64,000 nucleotides of DNA from positions 1 through 64,000 of the forward strand of contig CANGFO010000005.1 in the NCBI GenBank assembly GCA_947453195.1. The letters run 5' to 3'. This document shows, one piece after another, positions 42,760 to 51,586 of this stretch (its first letter is position 1; each line of letters starts with the position of its first letter). The notes under the pieces are model-generated. The model saw only the letters and a program-made list of their open reading frames with translations. It searched no databases and was not told the DNA's origin. Origin of the DNA: Flavobacteriaceae bacterium. Its GTDB lineage: Bacteria > Bacteroidota > Bacteroidia > Flavobacteriales > Flavobacteriaceae. The translations under genes and the position numbers were made by a program.

Positions 42760-42996
42760 TTATTTATTGTTACATGGTTTATAAATGGCGCCAGTAGCAA
42801 AATCTACAATTACTCCAGGCCAAAAAAGCAAGATATCAGCAATTAATGCACCGCCTCTAATAGCTCTAGAGGGTTGTCCAGCCACAGGCTTGGTTCTTTG
42901 ACAATCTGAAACTTCACCACCAAAAACTGTAGCGCAACTTGATAAAGAGCATGTTATTAGGATAACTGCTGTTACATTTAATAGTATTTTTTTCAT
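42760..42996 (-). CDS. Small lipoprotein, YceK/CATVFGG type
   Basis: ATG 42996 gives a 78-residue protein with a lipobox (CSLSSCATVFGG). Two further cysteines occur (DCQRT and the terminal YKPCNNK), and the middle is hydrophobic (GGALIADILLFWPGVIVDFATGAIYKP). Proteins with a CATVFGG start followed by a glycine-rich hydrophobic stretch recur in Gram-negatives, but no function is known. It is a single gene between the rhodanese and tmRNA. Confidence 0.75.
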   Translation of the reverse strand: MKKILLNVTAVILITCSLSSCATVFGGEVSDCQRTKPVAGQPSRAIRGGALIADILLFWPGVIVDFATGAIYKPCNNK

Positions 42997-43162
42997 TTCT
43001 TTTTTTTTATTGTTATACACAAATATAATAATAATTTATATTAGTTATTAATTAGTTCGATATTTCCTGAAAAATTTGAATTTGACGGAAAAAAATGTCG
43101 AACTACTAGAATTAATGATGTTTTTGAGACTTATATTACAGATAGACAATGGTTTACAAAAT

Positions 43163-43204
43163 AAAAAAAAGTGGACAATTCTCGAAAAAAATCGAGTTGT
43201 CCAC
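43163..43204 (-). terminator. tmRNA terminator
   Basis: GTGGACAA / TTGTCCAC outer stem with an inner CTCGA / TCGAG stem, followed on the minus strand by eight Us. It begins 6 bases past the tmRNA 3' end. Confidence 0.9.
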
Positions 43205-43209
43205 TCTAG

Positions 43210-43605
43210 TGGAGTCGCCGAGAATCGAACTCGGGTCCAAACAAGCAATCAAAGAGCTTTCTACACGCTTATTTTCTGATTGAATTTTCGATATTCTGCT
43301 TGGCCAGAAACAGCCACAAAATACTTATCTTCTTTAATTTTCGTAACAGCTCCGAAGCTTCACTGTTCTTAGGTTCGTATTTACGATTCCCCTTTGTCGA
43401 CCGCCACAAACCAGAGCTTTCGAGGAGAATCCTGCTTTCCTACCTGGTAGGAGCGTGGCTAATCTTACTATGATTCAGATTATGCAGCAAGAGCGTAGTT
43501 TCCTTCGCCGTTTATAGTTGTGTAAATTCGGATTTACGAGCTGAAAATACAAAGCTCGACGTGCTTACAGTTTAATTCCACTCGCTGTCAAAACCAGTCG
43601 ACCCC
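43210..43605 (-). ncRNA. ssrA: Transfer-messenger RNA (tmRNA)
   Basis: Read on the minus strand, the 5' end GGGGTCGACTGGTTTTGACAG pairs with the 3' CGACTCC to give a 7-bp acceptor stem with one G-U pair. The T-arm CCGAGTTCGATTCTCGG precedes it, and CCA is not encoded. The resume region AAAC-GGCGAAGGAAACTACGCTCTTGCTGCATAA encodes the proteolysis tag GEGNYALAA. The rest would form the pseudoknots. It rescues stalled ribosomes and marks the nascent protein for degradation. The several short ORFs in this stretch are artefacts. Confidence 0.95.
43480..43509 (-). other. ssrA: tmRNA tag-peptide reading frame
   Basis: Ten codons on the minus strand, GGC to TAA, giving GEGNYALAA. The usual flavobacterial tag, as I know it, is GENNYALAA, so the third residue differs. 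Confidence 0.9.
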
Positions 43606-43640
43606 AAATGTAATGCAGGGCATTGCAAAAACCATGCCTG

Positions 43641-43672
43641 CAAATATACTAACAATAATAGTGCTGTACAAA
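43641..43672 (-). promoter_or_regulatory. tmRNA promoter
   Basis: On the minus strand TTTG (43672-43669), 20-base spacer, TATATTTG (43648-43641). The predicted primary transcript has a 5' leader of about 30 bases that would be removed by RNase P. Confidence 0.6.
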
Positions 43673-43710
43673 ATAGTAGAAGAATCAATTGAAAAAGAAA
43701 AGAAGCTAGT

Positions 43711-44910
43711 TTATTCTTCTCGTTCGTCAATCGTTTTAAAAGGATAATCCCCAAATAGCGGTGCTAATTTTTTGGTTTGATACGTTTTTTTAGTGTATTT
43801 ATTGGATATGACAAACATGGTAACCTTTTCTTTTCTCATGTTAATATAACATGAAGTGTTGCCATGCCACCATCCGTTGTGGTAATAAAAAGGTTCGCTT
43901 TCTTCAAATTCTAGCATTCGAATTCCCAAGCCATAATTGCGTTGTCCCTTTCTCTCATTGCTATAACCATGGTAAACCTTTTTAATTAATTCTGGATTTA
44001 AATAGCATTTTGAATATTTTGCCATATCAAATTTTAGTAAATCTCTAGGTGTTGAATATATGTTTTTATCTCCATATACGCCATCTAAATATTCTACTGC
44101 CAAATCCATGTTGCCTTTGTATGAAAGCGATACTTTGCCTTTGTGTTTCGAAGTTTCGTAAACAAAAGTATGGGTCATGCCCAATGGTTTAAAGATCATT
44201 TCTTGCATGGCATCCGGATAAGTTAATCCGGTTACTTTTTCAATAATTAATGCCAACATGGCATAATTGGTATTGCAATAGGCAAAACGGGTATCGGTTT
44301 TTGATTCCAATCCAATGTTTCTGTCTTTCATTACCGAAATGATGTCTGCGTTGGTTAGTTCTTTTTTTCGATCCCAATTACCATCTTCATAAGTAAAATA
44401 AGCATAATTTCTCATTCCGCTACGGTGGTTCAGTAATGTTAATACGGTAACATCTGGATAAGGAAAACTCGGAAGAAACTCGGTTACCTTTTGCTCTAAC
44501 TTAATTTTTCCGGCATCTACAAGCATCAATACAGCAGAGGCAGTTAGCACCTTGCTTACCGATGCAATGTGTAATGGGGTGTCTTTATTGATCGTGTCCT
44601 TTTTATAGCGGTTAGCATAACCATTGTAGTTTTCGTAAAGAATTTTTCCGTTTTGGGCAACCAAAAAACTTACGTTATCTTCTTTATTCCACACTTTGTG
44701 AAAGAAGTTGTCAATTCTAATTTTTTTGTCATTGCAATAACTAGCAGTGAGTTCGGGTAATTTTTCTTGCAGGGGTTGTAAAACTGGAATTCCATTTGAA
44801 TTGGTTTTGGATTCACATGAGACACTTTTCTTTTTTTCTTTGTAGCAAACAATAGACAAGATACTTAATCCAGCAGCTAGAATAATATATAGTAGGTATT
44901 TAAATTTCAT
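43711..44910 (-). CDS. Serine hydrolase of the class C beta-lactamase/DD-peptidase superfamily
   Basis: ATG 44910 opens a hydrophobic signal (YLLYIILAAGLSILSIVCYK), possibly a lipobox with Cys22. The track start at 44994 adds an unlikely 28 residues. The catalytic SVSK tetrad is S117/K120, the YxN motif is Y211-C-N213, and the third motif is HNGWWHG. This is the common family of periplasmic esterases and peptidases (EstB/AmpH-like), not necessarily a beta-lactamase. It is a single gene, divergent from the dehydrogenase at 45134. Substrate unknown. Confidence 0.88.
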   Translation of the reverse strand: MKFKYLLYIILAAGLSILSIVCYKEKKKSVSCESKTNSNGIPVLQPLQEKLPELTASYCNDKKIRIDNFFHKVWNKEDNVSFLVAQNGKILYENYNGYANRYKKDTINKDTPLHIASVSKVLTASAVLMLVDAGKIKLEQKVTEFLPSFPYPDVTVLTLLNHRSGMRNYAYFTYEDGNWDRKKELTNADIISVMKDRNIGLESKTDTRFAYCNTNYAMLALIIEKVTGLTYPDAMQEMIFKPLGMTHTFVYETSKHKGKVSLSYKGNMDLAVEYLDGVYGDKNIYSTPRDLLKFDMAKYSKCYLNPELIKKVYHGYSNERKGQRNYGLGIRMLEFEESEPFYYHNGWWHGNTSCYINMRKEKVTMFVISNKYTKKTYQTKKLAPLFGDYPFKTIDEREE

Positions 44911-45076
44911 TTTATTTGGGATAAAAAAGCAAATATAAATAATACTATTTCTCTCCAAAGCAGATTTTAATAAAGCTATTAACATGTTTTTCACAGTCTA
45001 AAAAAACAGTAGTGTAATTATTTGTTTTTCAGTAAATAGTACTTTTTTTGATACTAATAAAATTTGATGGATTTGT

Positions 45077-45108
45077 TTTGGTAAACGATTTCGTTAATGG
45101 TATTTTTG
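45077..45108 (+). promoter_or_regulatory. Promoter of the dehydrogenase gene
   Basis: TTTG (45077-45080), 20-base spacer, TATTTTTG (45101-45108), leaving about 20 bases of leader before ATG 45134. Confidence 0.65.
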
Positions 45109-45133
45109 CAAAACAAACTAGAATACGCTGCAC

Positions 45134-46336
45134 ATGAAATTTGGAATTGTTAAAGAAAGAAAATCCCCACCCGACCGAAGAGTTGTTTTTACCCCCGAAG
45201 AATTAGTACGCTTACAAGCTCAGTTTCCAATGGCGGAAGTAAAGGTGGAAAGTTCTGATATTCGAGTTTTTTCGGATGAAGAATATACCAATCTGGGGAT
45301 TTCTGTAACTTCCGATTTGACTGATTGCGAGGTGTTGTTTGGTGTAAAGGAAATCCCAGTGGATGCCTTAATTCCGAATAAAAAATATTTTTTCTTTTCG
45401 CATACCATAAAAAAACAGCCTTACAATAGAAAATTATTGCAAGTAATTTTAGATAAGAATATCGAACTTTACGATCACGAAACAATTGCAGACGCTACGA
45501 ATAAAAGGTTAATTGGCTTTGGCCGATATGCCGGAATTGTTGGTGCATACAATGGTTTTAGAGGATTCGGAATGAAATACGATTTGTTTAATTTACCTAA
45601 AGCAGAAACCCTAAAAAGTCAAGCCGATTTATTGGCAAGATTGAAAAGACAAACCCTTCCTAATATTAAAATTGTGGTTACCGGATATGGTAAAGTTGGA
45701 ATGGGGATAAAAGAAATGCTGGATGGAATGAAAATTAAAGAAGTTAATGTGGAGGATTTTTTAACCAAAAATTTTTCTTCTCCGGTATATACTCAAATAG
45801 ATGTGTTGGATTACAACAAAAGATTGGACGGAAAAATATCGGATAAAAAAGATTTCTATCAACACCCAGAAAATTACACTTCAGATTTTGAGCGATTTTC
45901 TAAAGTAGCCGATATGTTTATTGCGGGACATTTTCATGGAAATGGAGCCCCAGATATTCTAACTAACGCGATGCTAAATGCACCGGATTGTAAAATAAAA
46001 GTTGTTGCCGATGTCTCTTGTGACGTGGATGGACCTATTGCTTGTACCTTAAAAGCTTCAACCATTGCCGATCCATTTTTTGGATATTTACCATTTGAAC
46101 ATAAAGAAGTTCCCTATACGCATCCAGGTTCAATTTTAGTGATGTCGGTTGATAATTTACCTTGTGAATTACCAAAAGATGCCAGCGAAGGATTTGGCGA
46201 AATGTTTATGGAACATGTGATTCCGGCGTTTTTTAACAGTGATAAAGACGGAATTTTACAACGTGCTAAAATTACCGAAAACGGCAAACTTACTCCTCGT
46301 TTTGAATACCTTCAAGATTATGTAGACGGAAAATAA
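45134..46336 (+). CDS. Alanine dehydrogenase/saccharopine dehydrogenase-like NAD(P)-dependent oxidoreductase
   Basis: A 400-residue protein with an AlaDH/PNT N-terminal domain (KFGIVKERKSPPDRRVVFTPEELVRL...LFGVKEIPVDALIPNKKYFFFSHTIKKQPYNRKLL). A Rossmann segment follows (IKIVVTGYGKVGMGIKEML). Conserved late residues are VADVSCDVDGPIACT and ADPFFGYLPFEHKEVPYTHPGSILVMSVDNLPCELP. Together these are more like the lysine-forming saccharopine dehydrogenases than true alanine dehydrogenase. The reaction is therefore probably an amino acid or imino acid oxidoreduction, but the substrate is not proven. Own promoter, single gene. Confidence 0.75.
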   Translation: MKFGIVKERKSPPDRRVVFTPEELVRLQAQFPMAEVKVESSDIRVFSDEEYTNLGISVTSDLTDCEVLFGVKEIPVDALIPNKKYFFFSHTIKKQPYNRKLLQVILDKNIELYDHETIADATNKRLIGFGRYAGIVGAYNGFRGFGMKYDLFNLPKAETLKSQADLLARLKRQTLPNIKIVVTGYGKVGMGIKEMLDGMKIKEVNVEDFLTKNFSSPVYTQIDVLDYNKRLDGKISDKKDFYQHPENYTSDFERFSKVADMFIAGHFHGNGAPDILTNAMLNAPDCKIKVVADVSCDVDGPIACTLKASTIADPFFGYLPFEHKEVPYTHPGSILVMSVDNLPCELPKDASEGFGEMFMEHVIPAFFNSDKDGILQRAKITENGKLTPRFEYLQDYVDGK

Positions 46337-46401
46337 TTTTGGTTTCTTACTTTTTTCAGAATTAAGAAAAGTTTTCGTTAACAACTATTTTAATCGAACT
46401 A

Positions 46402-46431
46402 TTGGCAGTTTAGATTATAAATGTATTTTTA
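46402..46431 (+). promoter_or_regulatory. Promoter of the GH97-transporter operon
   Basis: TTG (46402-46404), 19-base spacer, TATTTTTA (46424-46431; 7 of 8 to TAnnTTTG). The -7 element lies inside the inverted repeat at 46411-46438. Confidence 0.45.
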
Positions 46432-46438
46432 TAATCTA
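46411..46438. promoter_or_regulatory. Inverted repeat over the GH97 promoter
   Basis: TAGATTATAAA-TGTATT-TTTATAATCTA has perfect 11-bp arms and covers the -7 element. No T-run follows, so an operator is more likely than a terminator. Confidence 0.5.
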
Positions 46439-46442
46439 TAAA

Positions 46443-46454
46443 TTGGCATGCCAA
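46443..46454. promoter_or_regulatory. Perfect palindrome TTGGCATGCCAA upstream of GH97
   Basis: A 12-bp perfect palindrome, 16 bases before the first ATG, GC-rich in an AT-rich region. Candidate repressor site. Confidence 0.45.
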
Positions 46455-46460
46455 AATCGA

Positions 46461-46502
46461 TTATCAATTATGAAAAAACTTTTATCAATTATGAAAAAAC
46501 TT
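46461..46502 (+). repeat. 21-bp tandem duplication at the GH97 start
   Basis: TTATCAATTATGAAAAAACT(T) occurs twice head to tail (46461-46481 and 46482-46502), duplicating the start codon in frame. Confidence 0.95.
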
Positions 46503-48587
46503 TCTTATTTAGTTTTATTTATTTGCACTATTTCTAGCGCTCAAAGCATTTTATCTCCTTCAAAAAAATTGCAACTTACTTTTAGTGTTTCTAAAGAAGG
46601 AAAACCAACGTATTCCGTAAATTTCAAAAACCAACCAATCGTTAAAGAAAGTAGTTTAGGCATTGTTTTAAAAGATGCTGATGATTTGGTTGCAAATTTT
46701 AAAATTGACAGTATAGGTCATAAGAGTGTTAATGAAACTTGGCAGCCGGTTTTGGGCGAACAATCCAATATCAAAAACAACTATAATGAAATGACGGCGG
46801 CACTTTCTCAGCCTGCAACCGGAAGAAGAATAAATATTATTTTCAGAGTTTTTGATGAAGGAGTAGCTTTTCGTTATGAATTTCCGAAGCAAAAAAATCT
46901 GAATTATTTTATAATTTCTGATGAAAAAACAGAATTCAATTTGGTTGGAAATCACAAAGCTTTTTGGCTTCCAGGAGATTTTGACAGTCAAGAATACCCC
47001 TACACCGAATCCAAATTATCAGAAATAAATACAGATAATATCAATAAAAATAATGGTATTGGATTAAAATCTATTGCTGGAAAATACATTGTGCAATCTC
47101 CATTAATGATGAAAACGGCTGAGGGAGTTTACATCAATATCTTTGAAGCGGCTGTGGTAAATTATCCCATCATGCATTTGGATGTAGTGCCTGAAGCATA
47201 TCAATTTACTTCTCATTTAGTGCCAAATGCTATTGGTGATAAAGCCTATTTGCAAGCGCCTTGTGTTTCACCATGGAGAACCATTATGGTAAGTGATGAT
47301 GCGCGCGAAATTGTGAGTTCTAAAATGATTTTCAACTTAAATGAACCTTGTAAAATTGAAGACACTTCTTTTATAAAACCAATGAAGTTTGTCGGGGTTT
47401 GGTGGGAAATGCACGTGGGTAAATCAACTTGGGATTATGCTGGTTCTCAAAATGCACAAAATGCTGCCGATGGTCAATTAAAGCCATCAGGTAAACACGG
47501 AGCAACTACAGAAAACACTAAGCGTTATATTGATTTTGCTGCAAAGCATGGTTTTGACGGCGTTCTTGTTGAAGGCTGGAATACCGGCTGGGAAGATTGG
47601 TTTGGAAACTGGAAAGAAAACGTTTTTGATTTTGTAACTCCTTACCCAGATTACAATTTGAAAGAAGTAAATGATTATGCTAAAACAAAAGGAGTTAAAA
47701 TGATTATGCATCATGAAACTTCGGGTTCTGTGGCTAATTATGAAAGACATTTAGATCGTGCATTTAAATTGATGAACGATTATGGATATACTGCTGTGAA
47801 ATCAGGTTATGTTGGACGAATTATACCAAGAGGGGAATTTCACGACGGACAAACTATGGTAAATCATTACAATTATGTAGCGCAAAGAGCTGCCGAAAAT
47901 AAGATTATGATTGATTCTCATGAAAGTTCACGTCCAACAGGTTACAACAGAACCTATCCTAATTATGTTGCTGCAGAAGCAGCTCGTGGAAATGAATTTA
48001 ACGCATGGAGTGTCGGAAATCCGCCAATGCACGAAACTATTTTACCTTTCACTAGATTATTGGGTGGCCCAATGGATTACACACCGGGAATATTTGAAAT
48101 TAAAATGAGTTATTACGATAAATCGAAAACCGAGCAAGTGCATACCACTTTAGCTAAACAATTGGCTTTGTATGTTACAATGTATTCTCCGGTTCAAATG
48201 GCAGCCGATTTACCAGAAAATTACGAACGCTATGCAGATGCTTTTCAGTTTATTAAAGATGTTGCTGTAGATTGGCAAGACTCTAAATATCTAGAAGCAG
48301 AACCAGGAGATTATTTGACTGTAGCTCGAAAAGAGAAAAATGGAGAGCGTTGGTTTTTAGGCGCAATTACCGATGAAAATGCAAGAGATACTGAAATTAA
48401 ACTAGATTTTCTTACTCCAAATAAAAAGTATAAAGCAGTTATTTATCAAGATGGTAAAGATGCCGATTGGAAAAATAATCCTAAAAGTTATGATATAAAA
48501 ACTATACAAGTTACTTCTAAGTCTAAAATTAATTTACATTTGGCAAACGGAGGTGGAGCTGCTATTAGTTTTCAACCCATTAATTAA
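46470..48587 (+). CDS. GH97 inverting alpha-glucosidase (SusB-like)
   Basis: Two in-frame ATGs exist, 46470 and 46491, because of a 21-bp duplication; either gives a signal peptide (KKLSYLVLFICTISSAQS). The track start is an upstream TTG. Numbering is from 46470. The catalytic region carries MHHETSGS with E416, DSHESSRPTG with E485 and ARGNEFN with E509. These are spaced 69 and 24 residues apart, the same as E439, E508 and E532 of Bacteroides SusB, which marks the inverting calcium-dependent alpha-glucosidase type. GGPMDYTPGIFE is also conserved. It would release glucose from malto-oligosaccharides or other alpha-glucosides in the periplasm. A sugar transporter gene follows after 31 bases. 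Confidence 0.92.
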   Translation: MKKLLSIMKKLSYLVLFICTISSAQSILSPSKKLQLTFSVSKEGKPTYSVNFKNQPIVKESSLGIVLKDADDLVANFKIDSIGHKSVNETWQPVLGEQSNIKNNYNEMTAALSQPATGRRINIIFRVFDEGVAFRYEFPKQKNLNYFIISDEKTEFNLVGNHKAFWLPGDFDSQEYPYTESKLSEINTDNINKNNGIGLKSIAGKYIVQSPLMMKTAEGVYINIFEAAVVNYPIMHLDVVPEAYQFTSHLVPNAIGDKAYLQAPCVSPWRTIMVSDDAREIVSSKMIFNLNEPCKIEDTSFIKPMKFVGVWWEMHVGKSTWDYAGSQNAQNAADGQLKPSGKHGATTENTKRYIDFAAKHGFDGVLVEGWNTGWEDWFGNWKENVFDFVTPYPDYNLKEVNDYAKTKGVKMIMHHETSGSVANYERHLDRAFKLMNDYGYTAVKSGYVGRIIPRGEFHDGQTMVNHYNYVAQRAAENKIMIDSHESSRPTGYNRTYPNYVAAEAARGNEFNAWSVGNPPMHETILPFTRLLGGPMDYTPGIFEIKMSYYDKSKTEQVHTTLAKQLALYVTMYSPVQMAADLPENYERYADAFQFIKDVAVDWQDSKYLEAEPGDYLTVARKEKNGERWFLGAITDENARDTEIKLDFLTPNKKYKAVIYQDGKDADWKNNPKSYDIKTIQVTSKSKINLHLANGGGAAISFQPIN

Positions 48588-48618
48588 ACCAACCTAAAAC
48601 TAACCAAAAATTTAAATT

Positions 48619-50055
48619 ATGAATTCAAAACAAATTAAAACCAACTGGGCACAATTTATCCCGCTAGTTACCGTATTCTTCTTTTGGGGATTTGTTGCTG
48701 CGAGTAATGATATATTAATTCCCGTTTTCAGAAAAGCATTTGATTTAACTCAAGGGCAAAGCCAATTGGTATCGGTAGCTTTTTACATTGCATATACTGT
48801 AGGATCAATTATTTATATGCTAATTTCTCTTGCAATTGGTAAGGATTTAGTGAATAAAATTGGTTATAAAAATGGATTAGCTCTAGGATTAACTATTTCT
48901 GCATTGGGTACGTTATTGTTTTATCCTGCTGCCAATTTGCATTCATTTCCTTTAATGCTTTCCGGATTATTTACTGTAGCATTAGGATTTTCATTGCAAC
49001 AAACCGTTGCCAATCCACTGGCAATTGCATTAGGACCAATCACTACCGGATCACAAAGGTTAACTTTGGCAGGTGGAATTAATAACTTAGGAACTACCAT
49101 TGGACCTCTTATTGTTAGCTTTGCTATTTTTGGAGCTGCATCTTCTACAAATACAGAAATGAGTATCGAAAGTGTAAAAATTCCCTACCTAGTATTGGGT
49201 GTTGCTTTTTTATTAGTAGCTATTTTACTTAAAATGTCTTCTTTGCCAGAACATCCAGAAACTATTGAAAAAACGGTATCCGAAAGTAGTAGTTCAAGAA
49301 GTTCGGCATTACAATACCCACAATTAATTCTAGGGATGATTGCTATTTTCATCTATGTAGGAGTTGAGGTTTCTACTGCAAGTAATTTGCCTGCTTATAT
49401 GGAAAAAAATCTAGGGTTATTGACTCAAAATATCGCGCCTTATATTTCATTATATTGGGCAAGTTTAATGATTGGTCGTTGGACAGGAGCTGTAGAAGCA
49501 TTTACAGACAAAATGGATTTACAAAAAATATTGCGTTTTGTGGCACCTTATCTTGCTTTTGGTGTTTTCTTAGTGGTTAATGCCATTGCCAATCACGATC
49601 TAACTCCGTTTTATGTTTATGCCTTAATTATATTAGTACTAATTGCAGCAGATATTGCAAGTAAAGGAAATCCTGCGCGAATGCTATTGATATTTTCTGC
49701 ATTAGGAATTGTTGCCCTACTTATAGGAATGGCAACTAGCGGAATGATTTCAGTTTATGCGTTTATAAGTGTTGGATTGTTTTGTAGTACTTTATGGCCA
49801 TGTATTTTTACCTTGGCAGTAAGCGGTTTAGGAAAACATACCAGTCAAGGAAGTAGCTTCTTAATTATGATGATTATGGGTGGTGGAATTGTTAGTTGGT
49901 TGCAAGGAACTGTAGCTGATTCAATTGGAATTCAAAATAGTTACATCGTTGGGGTTGTTTGTTTTGCTTATTTGGCTTTTTATGGCTGGAAAGTAAGTTC
50001 TATATTAAAAGTGCAAGGAATTGATTTTGATAAAAAAATTAGTGGCGGACACTAA
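48619..50055 (+). CDS. MFS sugar transporter (FucP/GluP-like)
   Basis: A 478-residue protein with about 12 membrane helices. FIPLVTVFFFWGFVAASNDILIPVFRKAFDLTQGQSQLV is the typical opening of the fucose/glucose:proton symporter group, and GFSLQQTVANPLAIALGP is the second hallmark. It lies 31 bases behind GH97 on the same strand and is followed by a terminator, so the pair forms one operon. I infer that it imports the glucose released by GH97. Confidence 0.88.
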   Translation: MNSKQIKTNWAQFIPLVTVFFFWGFVAASNDILIPVFRKAFDLTQGQSQLVSVAFYIAYTVGSIIYMLISLAIGKDLVNKIGYKNGLALGLTISALGTLLFYPAANLHSFPLMLSGLFTVALGFSLQQTVANPLAIALGPITTGSQRLTLAGGINNLGTTIGPLIVSFAIFGAASSTNTEMSIESVKIPYLVLGVAFLLVAILLKMSSLPEHPETIEKTVSESSSSRSSALQYPQLILGMIAIFIYVGVEVSTASNLPAYMEKNLGLLTQNIAPYISLYWASLMIGRWTGAVEAFTDKMDLQKILRFVAPYLAFGVFLVVNAIANHDLTPFYVYALIILVLIAADIASKGNPARMLLIFSALGIVALLIGMATSGMISVYAFISVGLFCSTLWPCIFTLAVSGLGKHTSQGSSFLIMMIMGGGIVSWLQGTVADSIGIQNSYIVGVVCFAYLAFYGWKVSSILKVQGIDFDKKISGGH

Positions 50056-50075
50056 AAAATAATATTATTCAATTT

Positions 50076-50112
50076 AAACTCCGATGGAAATTAATTCTAT
50101 CGGAGTTTTTTA
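50076..50112 (+). terminator. Terminator after the sugar transporter
   Basis: AAACTCCGAT / ATCGGAGTTT stem with a 13-base loop, then TTTATT. Confidence 0.82.
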
Positions 50113-50169
50113 TTAATTATAGAACAACTACTAAGTATTTCATTTATTTTTGAAGCAAATAATCCAATT

Positions 50170-51534
50170 ATGAAAAAATCACTTTTATTCATTTTATTGC
50201 AATCTACATTATGCTTCTCGCAAAGTGCTGATGAGGCAACGTTAAAACAACTATATAAATCGGCATTAACGGATAGCCACTGCTATGGTTGGTTAGATGA
50301 TTTATCAAATAAAGTTGGACAGCGGTTATCGGGCTCGGTAGGTGCAGAAAAAGGAGTTTTATATACCAAACAGCAGCTGGAAACTCTTGGTTTAGACAGA
50401 GTCTACTTGCAAGAAGTAATGGTGCCAAAGTGGGAGCGAGGCGATAAAGAAATAGCCTATGTTCAAGTGGCAAAGAAAAAAATAAGTTTTCCAATTTGTG
50501 CTTTGGGTATGTCGGTTGCTACTCCGAAAGAGGGAATTTTAGCTCAAGTAATTGAAGTGAAAAGTATAGAGGAATTGAAATCATTAGGAACCGATAAAGT
50601 TAAAGGCAAAATCATTTTCTTTAACCGACCAATGAACCCCGAATTTATAGAAACGTTCCACGCTTATGGAAGTTGTGTAGACCAAAGGTCATCTGGTGCA
50701 AGAGAAGCTGGAGAGTTAGGTGCAGCTGGGGTTATTGTGCGTTCAATGAATCTTCGTTTAGACGATCTACCGCATACCGGAATGACTAATTATAAAGATA
50801 CTCCTGTAGAAAATCGAATTCCTGCTGCAGCAATTTCAACCAACGGGGCAGAGGCTTTAAGCAAACTTCTAATAGAGAATTCCAACCTTTCTTTTTTCTT
50901 CAAGCAATCGTGTCAAAGTTTTGAAGATGTTAAATCGTATAATGTTATTGGTGAGATTAAAGGAACCGAGCATCCAGAACGAATTATGGTGGTTGGCGGA
51001 CATTTAGATTCTTGGGATCTAGGCGATGGATCGCAAGATGATGGCGCAGGATGTGTGCAAAGTATGGCCGTTTTAGAATTGTTTAAAAAATTAAATTATC
51101 ATCCTAAAAATACCATTCGTGTAGTACTTTTTATGAATGAAGAAAACGGGGTAAAAGGCGGGACAAAATATGGTGAGGAATCCAAAAAGAACAATGAGAA
51201 TCATATTTTTGCAATGGAAAGTGATTCAGGTGGATTTTCACCAAGAGGATTTTCAATTGATGCTGATGAGATGAACTTTTCGAAAATTACAGGTTGGAAG
51301 AAATTATTCGAACCGTATTTAATTCATATTTTTGAAAAAGGACATTCCGGTACCGATGTCGAACCTATTCAATCGGATGGAATAGTTAAGATTGGATTAC
51401 ATCCAGATTCACAACGCTATTTTGACTACCATCATGCTGCAAATGATAAGTTTGATTCAGTTAATAAACGCGAATTAGAACTCGGAGCTGCAACAATGTC
51501 GTCATTAATGTATTTGTTTGATAAATATAACTAA
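50170..51534 (+). CDS. M28-family zinc aminopeptidase/carboxypeptidase, exported
   Basis: A 454-residue protein with a signal peptide (SLLFILLQSTLCFSQS), a PA-type inserted domain (about 110-240, KGKIIFFNRPMNP...GAAGVIVRSM) and an M28 metallopeptidase domain. The zinc sites are visible: GGHLDSWDLGDGSQDDGAG, MNEENGVKGG, AMESDSGG and HPDSQRYFDYHHAANDKFD. It would trim peptides in the periplasm or outside. Single gene, with a terminator close behind. Confidence 0.9.
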   Translation: MKKSLLFILLQSTLCFSQSADEATLKQLYKSALTDSHCYGWLDDLSNKVGQRLSGSVGAEKGVLYTKQQLETLGLDRVYLQEVMVPKWERGDKEIAYVQVAKKKISFPICALGMSVATPKEGILAQVIEVKSIEELKSLGTDKVKGKIIFFNRPMNPEFIETFHAYGSCVDQRSSGAREAGELGAAGVIVRSMNLRLDDLPHTGMTNYKDTPVENRIPAAAISTNGAEALSKLLIENSNLSFFFKQSCQSFEDVKSYNVIGEIKGTEHPERIMVVGGHLDSWDLGDGSQDDGAGCVQSMAVLELFKKLNYHPKNTIRVVLFMNEENGVKGGTKYGEESKKNNENHIFAMESDSGGFSPRGFSIDADEMNFSKITGWKKLFEPYLIHIFEKGHSGTDVEPIQSDGIVKIGLHPDSQRYFDYHHAANDKFDSVNKRELELGAATMSSLMYLFDKYN

Positions 51535-51536
51535 AT

Positions 51537-51567
51537 AAAAAAGAGACTTTTATAGTCTCTTTTTTTA
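51537..51567. terminator. Terminator, probably bidirectional
   Basis: AAAAAGAGACT / AGTCTCTTTTT stem between the convergent peptidase and outer-membrane protein genes. Confidence 0.85.
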
Positions 51568-51586
51568 TGATTTTAATTTTATGTTT

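Noticed and set aside
43048-43754. Small ORFs around 43048-43279 and 43572-43754
   Set aside because: They lie across tmRNA, its promoter and its terminator; RNA structure explains the sequence.
43711-44910. Antibiotic-resistance beta-lactamase
   Set aside because: The SxxK, YxN and HxG motifs define the wider serine hydrolase superfamily; HNGWWHG differs from the KTG of true class C enzymes.
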